64,000 bases of DNA from Megamonas sp. UBA1796 (lineage in GTDB: Bacteria > Bacillota > Negativicutes > Selenomonadales > Selenomonadaceae). Every line of letters begins with the position of its first letter. The stretch's first letter is position 1. Made by a program: the position numbers and the translations under genes. The DNA lies in assembly GCA_002319795.1 (NCBI GenBank), contig DCFU01000031.1, forward strand, positions 98,700-162,699, given 5' to 3'. Under the pieces are notes generated by a model, which did not search any database, had not been told where the DNA came from, and saw only the letters and a list, made by a program, of their open reading frames with translations. Below are positions 26,479-35,334 of the stretch, piece after piece.

Positions 26479-27111
26479 TCATTTTATGGTCTCAATTTGT
26501 TTTCCTGTATCGAGTAAACGCCGCAGTGCGGTATCTGTACGTTTGTAAAGAAGATACGTAAAGGCCGAAATGAGGGTGTATTTCAGCAGGTTGAATGGCA
26601 GGATACAGAAAAGCAGGAAGCTTGTCATATCATGTACCAGCGGATTGACTGCCGCAGCCATTTGTAGAATCAGGTCCATGGAGATGCCATAGAGACTTAC
26701 GTACATCGGCAGCGCAATATAAAGGTTCCCAAAAACGGCAAAGACACTGGCGGCAGCGGTGGCAGTACAAAGCCCCAGGATTGCGCCTTCTTTCGTATGG
26801 AAATATTTGTAGATCAGCGAAGCAGGCAGTAGAAAGGCAACACTGCACATGAGATTCATGAACTCGCCGACAAAGGCGGTTTCAGTTCCTTTTATAATGA
26901 GTTTGATGAGAAGCTTGATGATAATGACGAGCGTGCCGCTCACGGGGCCAAGGAAAAAGCCAGCAAAAAGAGCTGGCAGATCAGCAAAATCGACGCGCAT
27001 ATAAGCCGGTGCGAAGGGCAGAGGTACTTCAAACAGCATGAGCACGGCCGAGAGTGCTCCAAGCATGGCGATGATTGTAAGCGAGCGGGTTGTAAGAGAC
27101 GTATATTTCAT
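26479..27111 (-). CDS. ribU: ECF transporter S component, riboflavin type
   Basis: 210 residues with about six membrane segments. The motif AYMRVDFADLPALFAGFFLGPVSG is the family hallmark of RibU-like S components, which bind riboflavin at the membrane and use shared EcfA/EcfT modules. No ATPase or EcfT lies beside it; ECF ATPases are encoded at 1-1099, but a functional link is not shown. The last residues are charged and cytoplasmic. I saw no FMN riboswitch in the short leader between 27112 and 27211. The riboflavin assignment rests on the motif and is fairly firm; a related flavin or vitamin is possible. Confidence 0.78.
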   Translation of the reverse strand: MKYTSLTTRSLTIIAMLGALSAVLMLFEVPLPFAPAYMRVDFADLPALFAGFFLGPVSGTLVIIIKLLIKLIIKGTETAFVGEFMNLMCSVAFLLPASLIYKYFHTKEGAILGLCTATAAASVFAVFGNLYIALPMYVSLYGISMDLILQMAAAVNPLVHDMTSFLLFCILPFNLLKYTLISAFTYLLYKRTDTALRRLLDTGKQIETIK

Positions 27112-27211
27112 ATATGGATTCTCCCTATAAACTTTTTATATCTTGTATCATATCATATGAAGAAAAAAAATTAAAGCGTGTGCTGCCTCAGGGGTGCTGG
27201 GGACTGCACAT

Positions 27212-27253
27212 AAAAAAGACAGCCGCAGAGTTTTTTCTGCAGCTGTCTTTTTT
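27212..27253. terminator. Intrinsic terminator
   Basis: An 18-base-pair stem with one mismatch (27212-27229 with 27236-27253), flanked by A6 and T6. It lies at the end of the secreted repeat protein gene on the minus strand and can work in both directions. Confidence 0.8.
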
Positions 27254-27259
27254 ATAGAT

Positions 27260-28051
27260 TTATTCTCCGCTGCCAGGCGTGGCAACGTTCGTATTTTCAG
27301 AGGATTCCGGTGGAGCCGGCAGGTCACCCGGCTGTCCATCCTGCGGTGGTGGGCAAGGATGACTAAAATGTTTCCCATGCATGCCATCGGGCATGCCGCC
27401 TATAGGAAAGAATGCGTCCTTCATATCGCTGAAAAAGGTTTTTTCAGCAATACCTAATGTTTTAGCAATATCCTGCCAGGAATTGTTGATTTTCCGCATA
27501 GCAAGCAGGTCGGTAATTGATTTATTGGATTCCTTTGCCAGTACGCCCGCTGCTGCTATATCATCCGGATGATAGCCCTGCTTCAACAGAGTCCGGGAAG
27601 TATCCTTGCTGATATGCAGTTTCTTTTCCAGGTGTGTGGATATGAGATCATACTGCGTGTCTTTGAGTTGTTCCGGAGTGATTCCGAGAGTGCCCTCGAC
27701 ATCTTTCCAGGTATTTTTATTTGTTTTCATAGACATGATGTCCTGAAAATTTTTGCCGCTCGTTTTGGCGAGCAGTGCTCCATGGAATATATCGCGAAAA
27801 TCTCCGGGATGGGCTGTCTGGTACGCTAAGACTTCTTCTTTTGATACGCTGAAGATCTCAGCAATATTTTGTGCGGCTTTTTCCGGGTTTATCTGCGGCG
27901 GGTGCGCAGCTAGTCGCTGCTGTACAGGCGGATTCTGTCCGCTGGAAGCATCACCTGCAGCAGCCTGTACGATGTATGGGTTCATAGCACCTGCAAAGAG
28001 CAGAGTTCCCGTCAAAAGTGCGAGCATATTTTTTTTACTTACAATTTTCAT
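27260..28051 (-). CDS. Secreted repeat protein, unknown function
   Basis: 263 residues with a signal peptide (KKNMLALLTGTLLFAGAMNPYIVQAAA, cut near residue 32, given here in two overlapping parts). The mature protein holds a repeated unit of about 50 residues: AKTSGKNFQDIMSMKTNKNT then WKDVEGTLGI, and AKESNKSITDLLAMRKINNS then WQDIAKTLGI. A related but weaker unit precedes them. The tail is rich in Pro, Gly and His. I do not recognise the family; the repeats look like short helical bundles. It is a monocistronic gene with its own terminator and no informative neighbour. Confidence 0.75.
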   Translation of the reverse strand: MKIVSKKNMLALLTGTLLFAGAMNPYIVQAAAGDASSGQNPPVQQRLAAHPPQINPEKAAQNIAEIFSVSKEEVLAYQTAHPGDFRDIFHGALLAKTSGKNFQDIMSMKTNKNTWKDVEGTLGITPEQLKDTQYDLISTHLEKKLHISKDTSRTLLKQGYHPDDIAAAGVLAKESNKSITDLLAMRKINNSWQDIAKTLGIAEKTFFSDMKDAFFPIGGMPDGMHGKHFSHPCPPPQDGQPGDLPAPPESSENTNVATPGSGE

Positions 28052-28182
28052 GTTGGGTCATCTCCTTATCCTTATAAAGAGAGTATAGCAAAGTCCTTTT
28101 AAAATATGCTTAGAAGGGCATTAGAAATGGATTAAGGAAATACGGATGAAATGAATATGCTGGATGGCCGAGAGACTTTTCC

Positions 28183-29649
28183 TTAAGTTCCTTCATAGAT
28201 GCGGGAAAGTTCTTTTTTGGCAATCTTTCCGGTTGGAGTTTTTGGCAATTCAGGCAGCTCACGGAAATCACGTGGGATTTTGTACAGGGCAAGGTTTTTC
28301 TGTAAAAATTTTTTAAGAGCGCGGGCATCGACACTGAGTCCTTCCTGTACTGCATAAAAACAGCAACTGGCCTGCCCGCGCAGTTTGTCAGGAATTGCGA
28401 TGACGGCGGCTTCCTGGATGCCGGGAAAGGCGTAGATAAGTTCTTCTATTTCTCTCGGATAGATGTTTTCCCCCATACTGATAATCATATCTTTGAGGCG
28501 GTCTACGATATAAAGATAGCCATCCTCATCCATGCGCGCGATATCGCCGGTATGGAGCCAGCCGTTTTTGAGGGTTTCTTTTGTAGCTTCCGGCAGATTC
28601 CAGTAACCGAGCATAACAGTTTCCCCACGCACGAGCAATTCACCTGCTTCTCCTTCCGTGCCGGCAAGCCTGACTTCGAGTCCGGGCAATGGCAGGCCAA
28701 TCGAACCGACCTTTACACGCTCCGGAGGATTGACAGTTACGACGGGAGAGGCCTCTGAAAGACCATAACCTTCAATTATATCATAGCCAAAGCGTGCGGC
28801 AAAGTCTTCGGCGATTCTGCGTGGCAGTGTGGTGCCGCCGATGACAACATAGCGAATGCTCTTCATTTCTTCCGGGGTGGCAATCTTGGCTAGCAATGTG
28901 CAAATGGAGGGCACAGCATAAAGTACCGAGAGTTTTTCCTGCTGAATCAGGCGGATGGTTTCCCTGGGGGTAAATGTATTGAGAACCGTAATGGTTGCAC
29001 CGCAGAAAAGTGGATTTGCCACGCAGGTGGTCCAGGCGAAGCAATGGTACATGGGCAGCACGCAAAGGATGTTGTCTTCCCGTTTAATGTGGAGTACCTG
29101 ACCAAACATGTCAGCGTTGCTGGTAAGGTTATGATGGGACAGCACGGCTCCTTTTGGTTTGCCCGTGGTTCCCGAGGTGTATATGATTACACAGGGTTCA
29201 TGATCGGTAAAGGATGGGGGCAGGGAAGGCGCGGAAGAAAAATTACCAGGTTCGCTGCAGTGCGCAATATCAAGCTGCACAGGCTGGAGATCTTGCTCTT
29301 GTGTGCTGAACTCCTCTGTCAGCTCCAGCTTTTTATAAGTCAGAATGTGACGGATGTTCGCATCCTTGAGAATATAGGCGATTTCACGCAGGCTCAGTTG
29401 AAAGTTTACCGGAACCGCAATCGCACCAAGGGACGCAATGGCCATATGGGCAAAAATGTATTCGGCACTGTTGCGTGAGAAGATGGCAACTGTTTTTTTG
29501 GCACGGACGCCATCGGCATACAGACGGTTACGGCAGATATCAACAGCATTTTGGAGCTCATTGTAGGTAATGCGGCGGTTCTGGTCTATGATGGCAATAT
29601 CATTTGGGTTTCCGCATTGGATGAGTTCGTGGACGAACATGGACGACAA
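28183..29649 (-). CDS. AMP-dependent acyl-CoA synthetase
   Basis: 488 residues of the ANL superfamily. Visible motifs are YTSGTTGKPKGAVLSH near 153, GYGLSEASPVV near 295, TGDIARMDEDGYLYIVDRLKDM near 375 and PTGKIAKKEL at the end with the catalytic lysine. The enzyme activates a carboxylic acid with ATP and transfers it to CoA; the family resemblance is to medium- or long-chain fatty acid:CoA ligases, but the acid is not determined. It follows a PHP-domain gene by 10 bases on the same strand, so the two form an operon. Confidence 0.88.
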   Translation of the reverse strand: MSSMFVHELIQCGNPNDIAIIDQNRRITYNELQNAVDICRNRLYADGVRAKKTVAIFSRNSAEYIFAHMAIASLGAIAVPVNFQLSLREIAYILKDANIRHILTYKKLELTEEFSTQEQDLQPVQLDIAHCSEPGNFSSAPSLPPSFTDHEPCVIIYTSGTTGKPKGAVLSHHNLTSNADMFGQVLHIKREDNILCVLPMYHCFAWTTCVANPLFCGATITVLNTFTPRETIRLIQQEKLSVLYAVPSICTLLAKIATPEEMKSIRYVVIGGTTLPRRIAEDFAARFGYDIIEGYGLSEASPVVTVNPPERVKVGSIGLPLPGLEVRLAGTEGEAGELLVRGETVMLGYWNLPEATKETLKNGWLHTGDIARMDEDGYLYIVDRLKDMIISMGENIYPREIEELIYAFPGIQEAAVIAIPDKLRGQASCCFYAVQEGLSVDARALKKFLQKNLALYKIPRDFRELPELPKTPTGKIAKKELSRIYEGT

Positions 29650-29659
29650 CTCTTTTCTC

Positions 29660-30367
29660 TTATTTTAGAAAGTCTTTGAATTTTGCTATATCGGTGTTAA
29701 CGACGAGTTTCTCTGGGAAATCGGCTTCGGCGATTACCTGCCGTGCACGTGTATGGTTGCCGACATCGAGGTCGATATGGGCATCGCTGTCCATGATTAC
29801 GGATACGCCGTACTGTTTGCATAAGCCAAGCATGATATGTGCGTTGCTGCGTGAATTGCGGCGGTTTGAATCAGGATGATAGGAGCTGCTGTTCACTTCC
29901 AACAGTACATGGTGCTCCTTGGCTGCTTTTACGACAGCCTCGTAGTCTACCGGATAATTCCCATTGTCGGGATGTCCGATGATCTTTACTTTTGGATTAC
30001 GCATGGCGCCCAGGATAGCGGCAGTATTCTGCTCAATCGAGCCATTCTCGATGCAGGGCTCATGCAGGCTGGCAATTGCATAATCAATGCGTGACAGGAA
30101 AGGCTCACGCAGGTCCAGACTGCCGCTGAAATCGGTAATATTTAGTTCGGCGCCCATGAGAATTTCAATGCCGGCTTTTTCCGGGCGGATGACCTTGAAA
30201 TTGCAAAAATAGAATTCACCGCAGCTGCCGGGCATCAATGGCCCGTGATCGGATATTCCAATAAGCTCCAGATTATGCTGCCGTCCGGCAGTGACCATTT
30301 CCCGCAGGGTACTGTAAGCGTGCCCGCTGGCAATTGTATGCATGTGTACATCTAGTAAATCTTTCAT
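29660..30367 (-). CDS. PHP-domain phosphoesterase (second copy)
   Basis: 235 residues with the PHP ligand set: DVHMHT near the start, H16 in SGHAYST, SDHGPLMP, GAELNITDF, ASLHEP, IGHPDNGNYPVDYEA, LEVNSSSYHPDS and DSDAHIDLDVG. It is clearly related to the PHP protein at 11675 and to E. coli YcdX. The predicted reaction is hydrolysis of a small phosphate ester with bound divalent metals. It is first in an operon with the acyl-CoA synthetase, a pairing that gives no clear pathway. Confidence 0.85.
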   Translation of the reverse strand: MKDLLDVHMHTIASGHAYSTLREMVTAGRQHNLELIGISDHGPLMPGSCGEFYFCNFKVIRPEKAGIEILMGAELNITDFSGSLDLREPFLSRIDYAIASLHEPCIENGSIEQNTAAILGAMRNPKVKIIGHPDNGNYPVDYEAVVKAAKEHHVLLEVNSSSYHPDSNRRNSRSNAHIMLGLCKQYGVSVIMDSDAHIDLDVGNHTRARQVIAEADFPEKLVVNTDIAKFKDFLK

Positions 30368-30536
30368 TAAATAAGTCCCTCACTTTACAATGATATATGA
30401 CATGACTTTATTATAACGGGAAATGCCTGTTTTTACACATTAATTTTTGCAGGAAGCAGAATTTCAGCTGCGTGAGGAGGTTTGCTGCGGGATTCTCCTA
30501 TGAAAAAGCAGGCAAGACACCGATGGTTCAGTTTCT

Positions 30537-30620
30537 GTATGGAAAAATATAGTTTTGAATCAAAGAAACAAATCATACAAGAATATTTGTATGGAAGTAG
30601 GCAGCTCTACAGTATTTTTG
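30537..30620 (+). pseudogene. Possible IS3-type transposase N-terminal remnant
   Basis: The stretch reading MEKYSFESKKQIIQEYLYGS resembles the opening of IS3-family OrfA (KYSFEFKKKIVQEYLxG). The resemblance fades after about 25 residues and there is no recognisable second transposase frame or terminal repeat, so this would be a decayed fragment. It lies in a 345-base gap (30368-30712) that otherwise holds only promoter sequence for the MerR gene. Confidence 0.35.
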
Positions 30621-30647
30621 GCATACTAAAAATCTGTTCTGACAGGC

Positions 30648-30679
30648 TTGACTATGACATTGGTGGTATACTTTATACT
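30648..30679 (+). promoter_or_regulatory. MerR-type promoter with long spacer
   Basis: TTGACT at 30648-30653 and TATACT at 30674-30679 are separated by 20 bases, the over-long spacing typical of promoters activated by MerR proteins through DNA untwisting. It lies 33 bases before the merR-like gene. A shorter-spaced TATACT at 30667 is a less likely alternative. Confidence 0.5.
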
Positions 30680-30712
30680 AAGAATTAACCAGTCAAGAAG
30701 GGGGCTTGTATC

Positions 30713-31084
30713 TTGTATATCAGGGAATTAGCAAAAAATACTGGTGCCAGTATAAGATCGCTGCGATATTATGAGGAGGCTGGCTTGCTCAAAGCGGAAC
30801 GGCTGGCGAATGGTTATCGAATATATGATGAACCAGCCATCAATACGGTGAAAAAAATTCAATTGTATTTAAACTTGGGGCTGGGGACAGCGCAAATCAA
30901 GGGGATCATGGACTGCCCGACTCTGCAGCAGTTAGACCGGCCGCTTTGCGTAGAAGCATATACCCTGTATAAACAAAAATTGGGGGAAGTGCAGAAACAA
31001 ATTGAGCTTCTGCAATCGGTAGCCTGTCGTTTACAAGAAAAGATGGACGAATTTGAAACGAAAAAATTGATAAAGAAGAGGTAG
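30713..31084 (+). CDS. MerR-family transcriptional regulator
   Basis: 123 residues. The TTG start at 30713 follows AAGAAGGGGG. The N-terminal HTH (YIRELAKNTGASIRSLRYYEEAGLL) and wing (NGYRIYDEPAI) are typical, followed by a long dimerisation helix. The ligand domain is very short and has no obvious cysteines for metal binding. It is translated 7 bases before the amidohydrolase gene, so it probably regulates that gene and itself from the 20-base-spacer promoter. Confidence 0.85.
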   Translation: MYIRELAKNTGASIRSLRYYEEAGLLKAERLANGYRIYDEPAINTVKKIQLYLNLGLGTAQIKGIMDCPTLQQLDRPLCVEAYTLYKQKLGEVQKQIELLQSVACRLQEKMDEFETKKLIKKR

Positions 31085-31091
31085 TAATCAA

Positions 31092-31877
31092 ATGATAATT
31101 GATAGTCATGCACATGTGGTTTTGCCCAATGAGCGGCAAATTGAATGGATGGACGAGGCAGGAATCGATAAGACCGTGCTTTTTACCAGTGTAGTGCATC
31201 CGGAAAAAGCCTCAAGTATTGAAGCGTTTAAAAAAGAAATGGGAACATTATACGATATAATAAACGGAATCAAAAATCCCATAGAAGAAAGGTTGAAGGC
31301 CATTGAAGAACTCAAGTCCGCAATTACAAAAAATCCCGAACGATATCTAGGATTTGGTTCCATCCCGACGGGCTTATCATATGAAGAAAATCTAATCTGG
31401 ATAGAAAAACATATTGTAAAAAATCACTTTTATGGAATTGGCGAATTGACACCAAACAGCGGGCAAGTGGAACTGCTGGAGTCTCTGTTCGAGGCTGCGA
31501 CGACGATAGGAAATCTGCCGCTTTGGGTCCATACCTTTTTCCCGCTGACAGCGCAGGATATTAAAACTTTAATAGAAATGGCTAAGCGATATCCTGATGT
31601 GCCGCTGATTCTAGGGCATATGGGAGGTATCCATTGGCTGGATACTCTGCTGGCCTGCAAGGAAGTATCCAGCACGTATATTGATTTATCGGCAACGTTT
31701 ACCACGCTGGCACTGGAATTTGCGATACGTGAATTTCCTGAACGAGTGCTGTTCAGCTCAGATGCACCGTATACTTCACCATTATCAGCAAAAACAAACA
31801 TAGAAACTTTGATAAAAGATACTGGACTGCGACAACAGGTCCTGGGGGGGAATATAGCGAAGCTTTTACAGCTGTGA
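31092..31877 (+). CDS. Amidohydrolase-fold metal-dependent hydrolase
   Basis: 261 residues of the COG2159 TIM-barrel group. The metal ligands are visible as DSHAH at 4-8, a His in VHTFFPLT, a His in LILGHMGG and a late Asp in FSSDAPYTSP. Such enzymes hydrolyse or decarboxylate ring and carboxylate substrates; the actual one is unknown. It forms an operon with the MerR regulator and sits in front of an efflux pump, so a role in handling an inhibitory compound is possible. Base composition here is lower in GC than in the phytate region, in keeping with an accessory segment. Confidence 0.78.
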   Translation: MIIDSHAHVVLPNERQIEWMDEAGIDKTVLFTSVVHPEKASSIEAFKKEMGTLYDIINGIKNPIEERLKAIEELKSAITKNPERYLGFGSIPTGLSYEENLIWIEKHIVKNHFYGIGELTPNSGQVELLESLFEAATTIGNLPLWVHTFFPLTAQDIKTLIEMAKRYPDVPLILGHMGGIHWLDTLLACKEVSSTYIDLSATFTTLALEFAIREFPERVLFSSDAPYTSPLSAKTNIETLIKDTGLRQQVLGGNIAKLLQL

Positions 31878-31964
31878 AAAATGATCGCTTGGTTTTAAGG
31901 CATAGCTTCGTTTAAGTTACGTGTTATTACACCAAATAAATCCCACAAAGTGATTTTTGGTTTT

Positions 31965-32014
31965 TTGACAATAAAAGCCATTAAGCCTATGCTATATGTA
32001 GCAAACTACATATA
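31965..32014 (+). promoter_or_regulatory. Promoter and dyad operator of the DHA2 efflux gene
   Basis: TTGACA at 31965-31970 and TATGCT at 31988-31993 have a 17-base spacer. An inverted repeat with 9-base arms, TATATGTAG and CTACATATA (31993-32001 and 32006-32014), covers the start of transcription. This is a repressible promoter; the regulator is not identified. Confidence 0.75.
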
Positions 32015-32065
32015 TTTGTTTGTCAGAGCAGCAATAATTGCCGCCCTTGCTTGAAAGGAAAAAGC

Positions 32066-33502
32066 ATGAATCAGGAAATCAGCAACACAAGAAAATGGAT
32101 GATTTTGAGTATTACATCCATAGCAACTTTTATGGGGACATTGAATAGCACCATTGTTAACGTTGCTTTACCAATCATGTCAGTGGAGCTAAAATCATCC
32201 ATCAACACTATTCAGTGGGTCATTTCAATCTATCTGCTGACTACTGTAATTTTGTTGTTGGTTTGGGGAAGGCTTTCCGATATTTATGGCAAAAAATATA
32301 TCTTCGCATCGGGTATGCTGGTGTTTGCCCTGGGGTCGGCACTCTGCGGTTTTTCCCATACACTTGTTATGCTTGTGGGAGCACGGATTATTCAGGCAAT
32401 CGGTACATCGGCCATGTTTTCATTGTCGATGGCGATTGTGTCAAGTGTTTTTTCATCAACCGAAAGAGGAAAGGCCCTTGGCGTGGTGGGGGCAATGGTT
32501 GCGATTGGCACTATTTCGGGATCAAGTCTTGGGGGAATTTTGGTTAGTGCTTTCGGCTGGCCTTCTATTTTTATGATTAATGTACCGATTGGTATTGTCG
32601 GCGCAATTCTAGCGGTTATCTTTCTTCCCGAAGTTGTAGAACGACAAGAAAACAAATCTTTCGATATGAAAGGAACTATTTTTTTCAGCCTGTTTATTTT
32701 ATTGCTGTTTATCGGGCTGCTATTTGCCCAGCAAGGGGCCTTGCCTGTTATTTACCTTCCGTTGGTCATCGGCATGGCGCTTGTTTGCTTAACAATTTTT
32801 GTGAAAGCCGAGGCCCAAGTGAAGAATCCTTTGCTGAATCTTCAACTTTTCCGTGGAAAAGAGTTCTCGTTCGGGCTTATCTCGGCTTATTTTTCCTTTA
32901 TTGTGCTCAATTCCACAATGTTGTTCATTCCGTTTTATCTTCAGGATATTCTTAAGTTTAGTGCGCTTAAATCAGGTCTGATTCTTTCTGCCTATCCGAT
33001 TAGTATGGGGATTATCGCGCCAATCAGCGGATGGCTTTCGGACCGGATTGCTCCACGGCCGCTTACCGTTCTGGGGATGGTTGTTACGGCCATTGCGATG
33101 ATTCTGTTAGCGACGCTGAGCCAGCACTCCGCAACGATTGAAGTTGTGATATTATTGGTGGTTCTTGGCAGTGGACTTGCCATATTCCAGTCGCCTAACA
33201 ATGTCAGAGTTATGGGCAGCGTTCCGCAAAATCAGCTAGGTATCGCAAGTGGCACCAATGCCTTGTTTCGTTATATCGGACTGGCTTCCGGGGCGACATT
33301 TTCCATGATAATCTTTTCGTATGCATCGAAAATCAGCATCAATACCCTTAACGGTGGCTTTGATGCTGATTCGTTTATGCACGGGGTTTCGAGTGTTTAC
33401 GTATTTGATGCTGCTTGTGCCATCATCGCTATGGCGTTCAGCCTGATGAAGACCACGCGGAAGAAAGAAATAAAGAGGATAGCGCGCCGTGATAACGGAT
33501 AA
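32066..33502 (+). CDS. DHA2-family MFS multidrug efflux pump
   Basis: 478 residues and about 14 membrane segments. The ATG at 32066 follows GAAAGGAAAA. LNSTIVNVALPIM near the start and WGRLSDIYGKKYIF after segment two are the DHA2 (EmrB/QacA) signatures, as is GGILVSAFGWPSIFMINVPIG. It exports drugs or other toxic compounds with proton motive force. It is monocistronic, with its own repressible promoter and a terminator at 33575. The XRE-cupin gene is convergent to it. Confidence 0.88.
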   Translation: MNQEISNTRKWMILSITSIATFMGTLNSTIVNVALPIMSVELKSSINTIQWVISIYLLTTVILLLVWGRLSDIYGKKYIFASGMLVFALGSALCGFSHTLVMLVGARIIQAIGTSAMFSLSMAIVSSVFSSTERGKALGVVGAMVAIGTISGSSLGGILVSAFGWPSIFMINVPIGIVGAILAVIFLPEVVERQENKSFDMKGTIFFSLFILLLFIGLLFAQQGALPVIYLPLVIGMALVCLTIFVKAEAQVKNPLLNLQLFRGKEFSFGLISAYFSFIVLNSTMLFIPFYLQDILKFSALKSGLILSAYPISMGIIAPISGWLSDRIAPRPLTVLGMVVTAIAMILLATLSQHSATIEVVILLVVLGSGLAIFQSPNNVRVMGSVPQNQLGIASGTNALFRYIGLASGATFSMIIFSYASKISINTLNGGFDADSFMHGVSSVYVFDAACAIIAMAFSLMKTTRKKEIKRIARRDNG

Positions 33503-33574
33503 AACTTTTCAGATTGACCAAATGACGCAAGCCTAAAAAGAAGGATGAGTATTACAATATCTTAAAAAAGGTAT

Positions 33575-33602
33575 AAAAAAGCCCCTTGCAGGGCTTTTTT
33601 TA
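33575..33602. terminator. Bidirectional intrinsic terminator
   Basis: AAAAAAGCCC and GGGCTTTTTT form a 10-base-pair stem with a 6-base loop between the convergent efflux and XRE-cupin genes. Confidence 0.85.
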
Positions 33603-33635
33603 GTAATGTTCAGGGCTTGAACGGGGTTCGCCTGT

Positions 33636-34187
33636 CTATGCGGGGTAGTGGTTGATGATTACAGTTTTTAAGACTCCCTGACCACTATTTTGATAGGTAT
33701 GTTCCGCCGAAGCTATGAAATTGATTGTATCATCCGCCGATAAGGTGAAGTGTTCTTCTTTTATAGTTAAGCTTAGCGTTCCTTCTAAAACCATTATATA
33801 TTCGAATGATTTTTCGGAATGCCCGACAGAGGTATAGGATTGATTTTCATCCAATTCCATTTGAAATAATTCAAAATTTCGGGATGCATTATTCGCATAA
33901 TAGCAATATACACGATAGTGGTGATCCGTAACGTCCTGCATTTTTGTATCTATTCTTTTAATGATTCGATTGTCAGATTGCTGTTGTTCTAAAAGAGATG
34001 TATAGGGAACTTTTAAACCTTTGGCGATTTTCCATACGGTATTGATTGTGGGGTTTGTATCGCCTTTTTCAATTTGAGAAAGCATCACTTTGCTGACTTC
34101 ACAAAATTTTGCCAGTTGCCCTAAACTCAGGTTTCTTTCTAAACGAAGCCGTTTTAGGTTTTCAGCAATAATATGATTGATTTCCAT
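33636..34187 (-). CDS. XRE-cupin transcriptional regulator
   Basis: 183 residues: an N-terminal HTH (LKRLRLERNLSLGQLAKFCEVSKVMLSQIEKGDTNPTINTVWKIAKGL in meaning, with the recognition helix around SKVMLSQIEKG) and a C-terminal cupin ligand domain (SFEYIMVLEGTLSLTIKEEHF, SADDTINF). Such regulators respond to small metabolites. It is divergent from a DMT-type transporter with 180 bases between, the usual layout for a transporter and its regulator. Confidence 0.87.
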   Translation of the reverse strand: MEINHIIAENLKRLRLERNLSLGQLAKFCEVSKVMLSQIEKGDTNPTINTVWKIAKGLKVPYTSLLEQQQSDNRIIKRIDTKMQDVTDHHYRVYCYYANNASRNFELFQMELDENQSYTSVGHSEKSFEYIMVLEGTLSLTIKEEHFTLSADDTINFIASAEHTYQNSGQGVLKTVIINHYPA

Positions 34188-34212
34188 ATTTTTTTCTCCT
34201 CGTATATTTATA

Positions 34213-34241
34213 TTGACAAATATAATGAACGATTGTAAGAT
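34213..34241 (+). promoter_or_regulatory. Promoter of the DMT transporter gene
   Basis: TTGACA at 34213-34218 and TAAGAT at 34236-34241 with a 17-base spacer, about 125 bases before the transporter start, in the region shared with the divergent XRE-cupin gene. Confidence 0.55.
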
Positions 34242-34367
34242 ACATAGTGTAAATTATATTTTGTTTTTGTTAAGTATATTATATAAAATTGCAAGTTTAA
34301 ACGCAAGATATGATTCGAACCTTGCCAACAGACAGAGGAATTTTAAATGTGGGAGGAAAAAGAATAC

Positions 34368-35288
34368 GTGAAGAAATCATACTTGAAATACATAGTCTCA
34401 CTGCTTATTTTTGGTTCAAATGGTATTGTGGCCAGTTACATAACATGCAGCAGCTCGGAAATTGTATTGTCCAGAACCATTATAGGAAGTCTGTTTTTGG
34501 GATTTGTTTTTATAGCTGGAGGGAAACACCTAAACTTTAAGCAAATAAAAGAACAATGGTTTTATTTACTGGGAGCCGGTATTTCTATGGGAGCAAGCTG
34601 GCTCTTTTTATTTAAAGGGTATCAGCTCGCTAGTGTTAGCACGGCAACCCTGGCCTATTATTGTGGTCCTGTTCTTGTCATCGCTGTCGCACCATTTTTG
34701 TTTCAGGAAACCATGACAGCAAGCAAAATAATCGGCATCGTTATGGTCGTTTTTGGCATGGTCTTTGTAAATGGTTCGGATTTTTTGGCAGAGGGATGGT
34801 CTTGGGGGCTTGTATGTGGATTGCTTTCGGCTTTGTTTTATGCGGGGATGATAATTTTCATAAAAAAAGTAAGAAAACTTTCGGGACTGGAAAGTACTTT
34901 TATGCAGCTGATTATAGCCGGCATGGTAATAGCGGTGTATATGTTCTGTGTACAGCAGGATACTATGGATATATCCGGCCAGGAAATCATCCCAATTCTG
35001 TTTTTGGGAATCTTTAATACGGGAGTGGCCTGCTACTTATATTTTTCTTCGATGCAAGCTCTTCCGGCACAGTCCGTGGCAATTTGCAGCTATGTTGATC
35101 CTCTGTCAGCGCTGCTTTTTTCGGCTGTAATTCTCAATGAACATCTTAGTTGGCTTCAAGTTGTCGGTGCCAGTTTGGTTTTGGGCGGGGCGGCATTTAG
35201 CGAATTATATCCGCTGCGAAAAAAGGAAGTTAAAACTTCAGATGGGATTCCTTGTAAAAATTATCCTGCCTTATGGAAAAATGATTAA
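34368..35288 (+). CDS. EamA/DMT-family transporter
   Basis: 306 residues with ten membrane segments as two EamA repeats. I prefer the GTG at 34368 (MKKSYLKYIVSL), preceded by GGGAGG at 34351-34356; an ATG at 34347 with AGAGGAA upstream would add seven residues. The second repeat contains the typical SAVILNEHLSWLQVVGASLVLGGA ending. Family members export amino acids or metabolites. The divergent XRE-cupin regulator presumably controls it. The substrate is unknown. Confidence 0.82.
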   Translation: MKKSYLKYIVSLLIFGSNGIVASYITCSSSEIVLSRTIIGSLFLGFVFIAGGKHLNFKQIKEQWFYLLGAGISMGASWLFLFKGYQLASVSTATLAYYCGPVLVIAVAPFLFQETMTASKIIGIVMVVFGMVFVNGSDFLAEGWSWGLVCGLLSALFYAGMIIFIKKVRKLSGLESTFMQLIIAGMVIAVYMFCVQQDTMDISGQEIIPILFLGIFNTGVACYLYFSSMQALPAQSVAICSYVDPLSALLFSAVILNEHLSWLQVVGASLVLGGAAFSELYPLRKKEVKTSDGIPCKNYPALWKND

Positions 35289-35291
35289 ATT

Positions 35292-35319
35292 AAACGTTCT
35301 GCGCAGGCAGGGCGTTTTT
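35292..35319 (+). terminator. Intrinsic terminator of the DMT transporter gene
   Basis: AACGTTCTGC (35293-35302) pairs with GCAGGGCGTT (35307-35316), including two G-U pairs, with a GCAG loop and a short T tract. Confidence 0.65.
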
Positions 35320-35334
35320 CTCTATATGGACTGT

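Noticed and set aside
26479..27211. FMN riboswitch in front of ribU
   Set aside because: Only about 100 bases separate ribU from the next terminator and I see none of the conserved FMN-element blocks.
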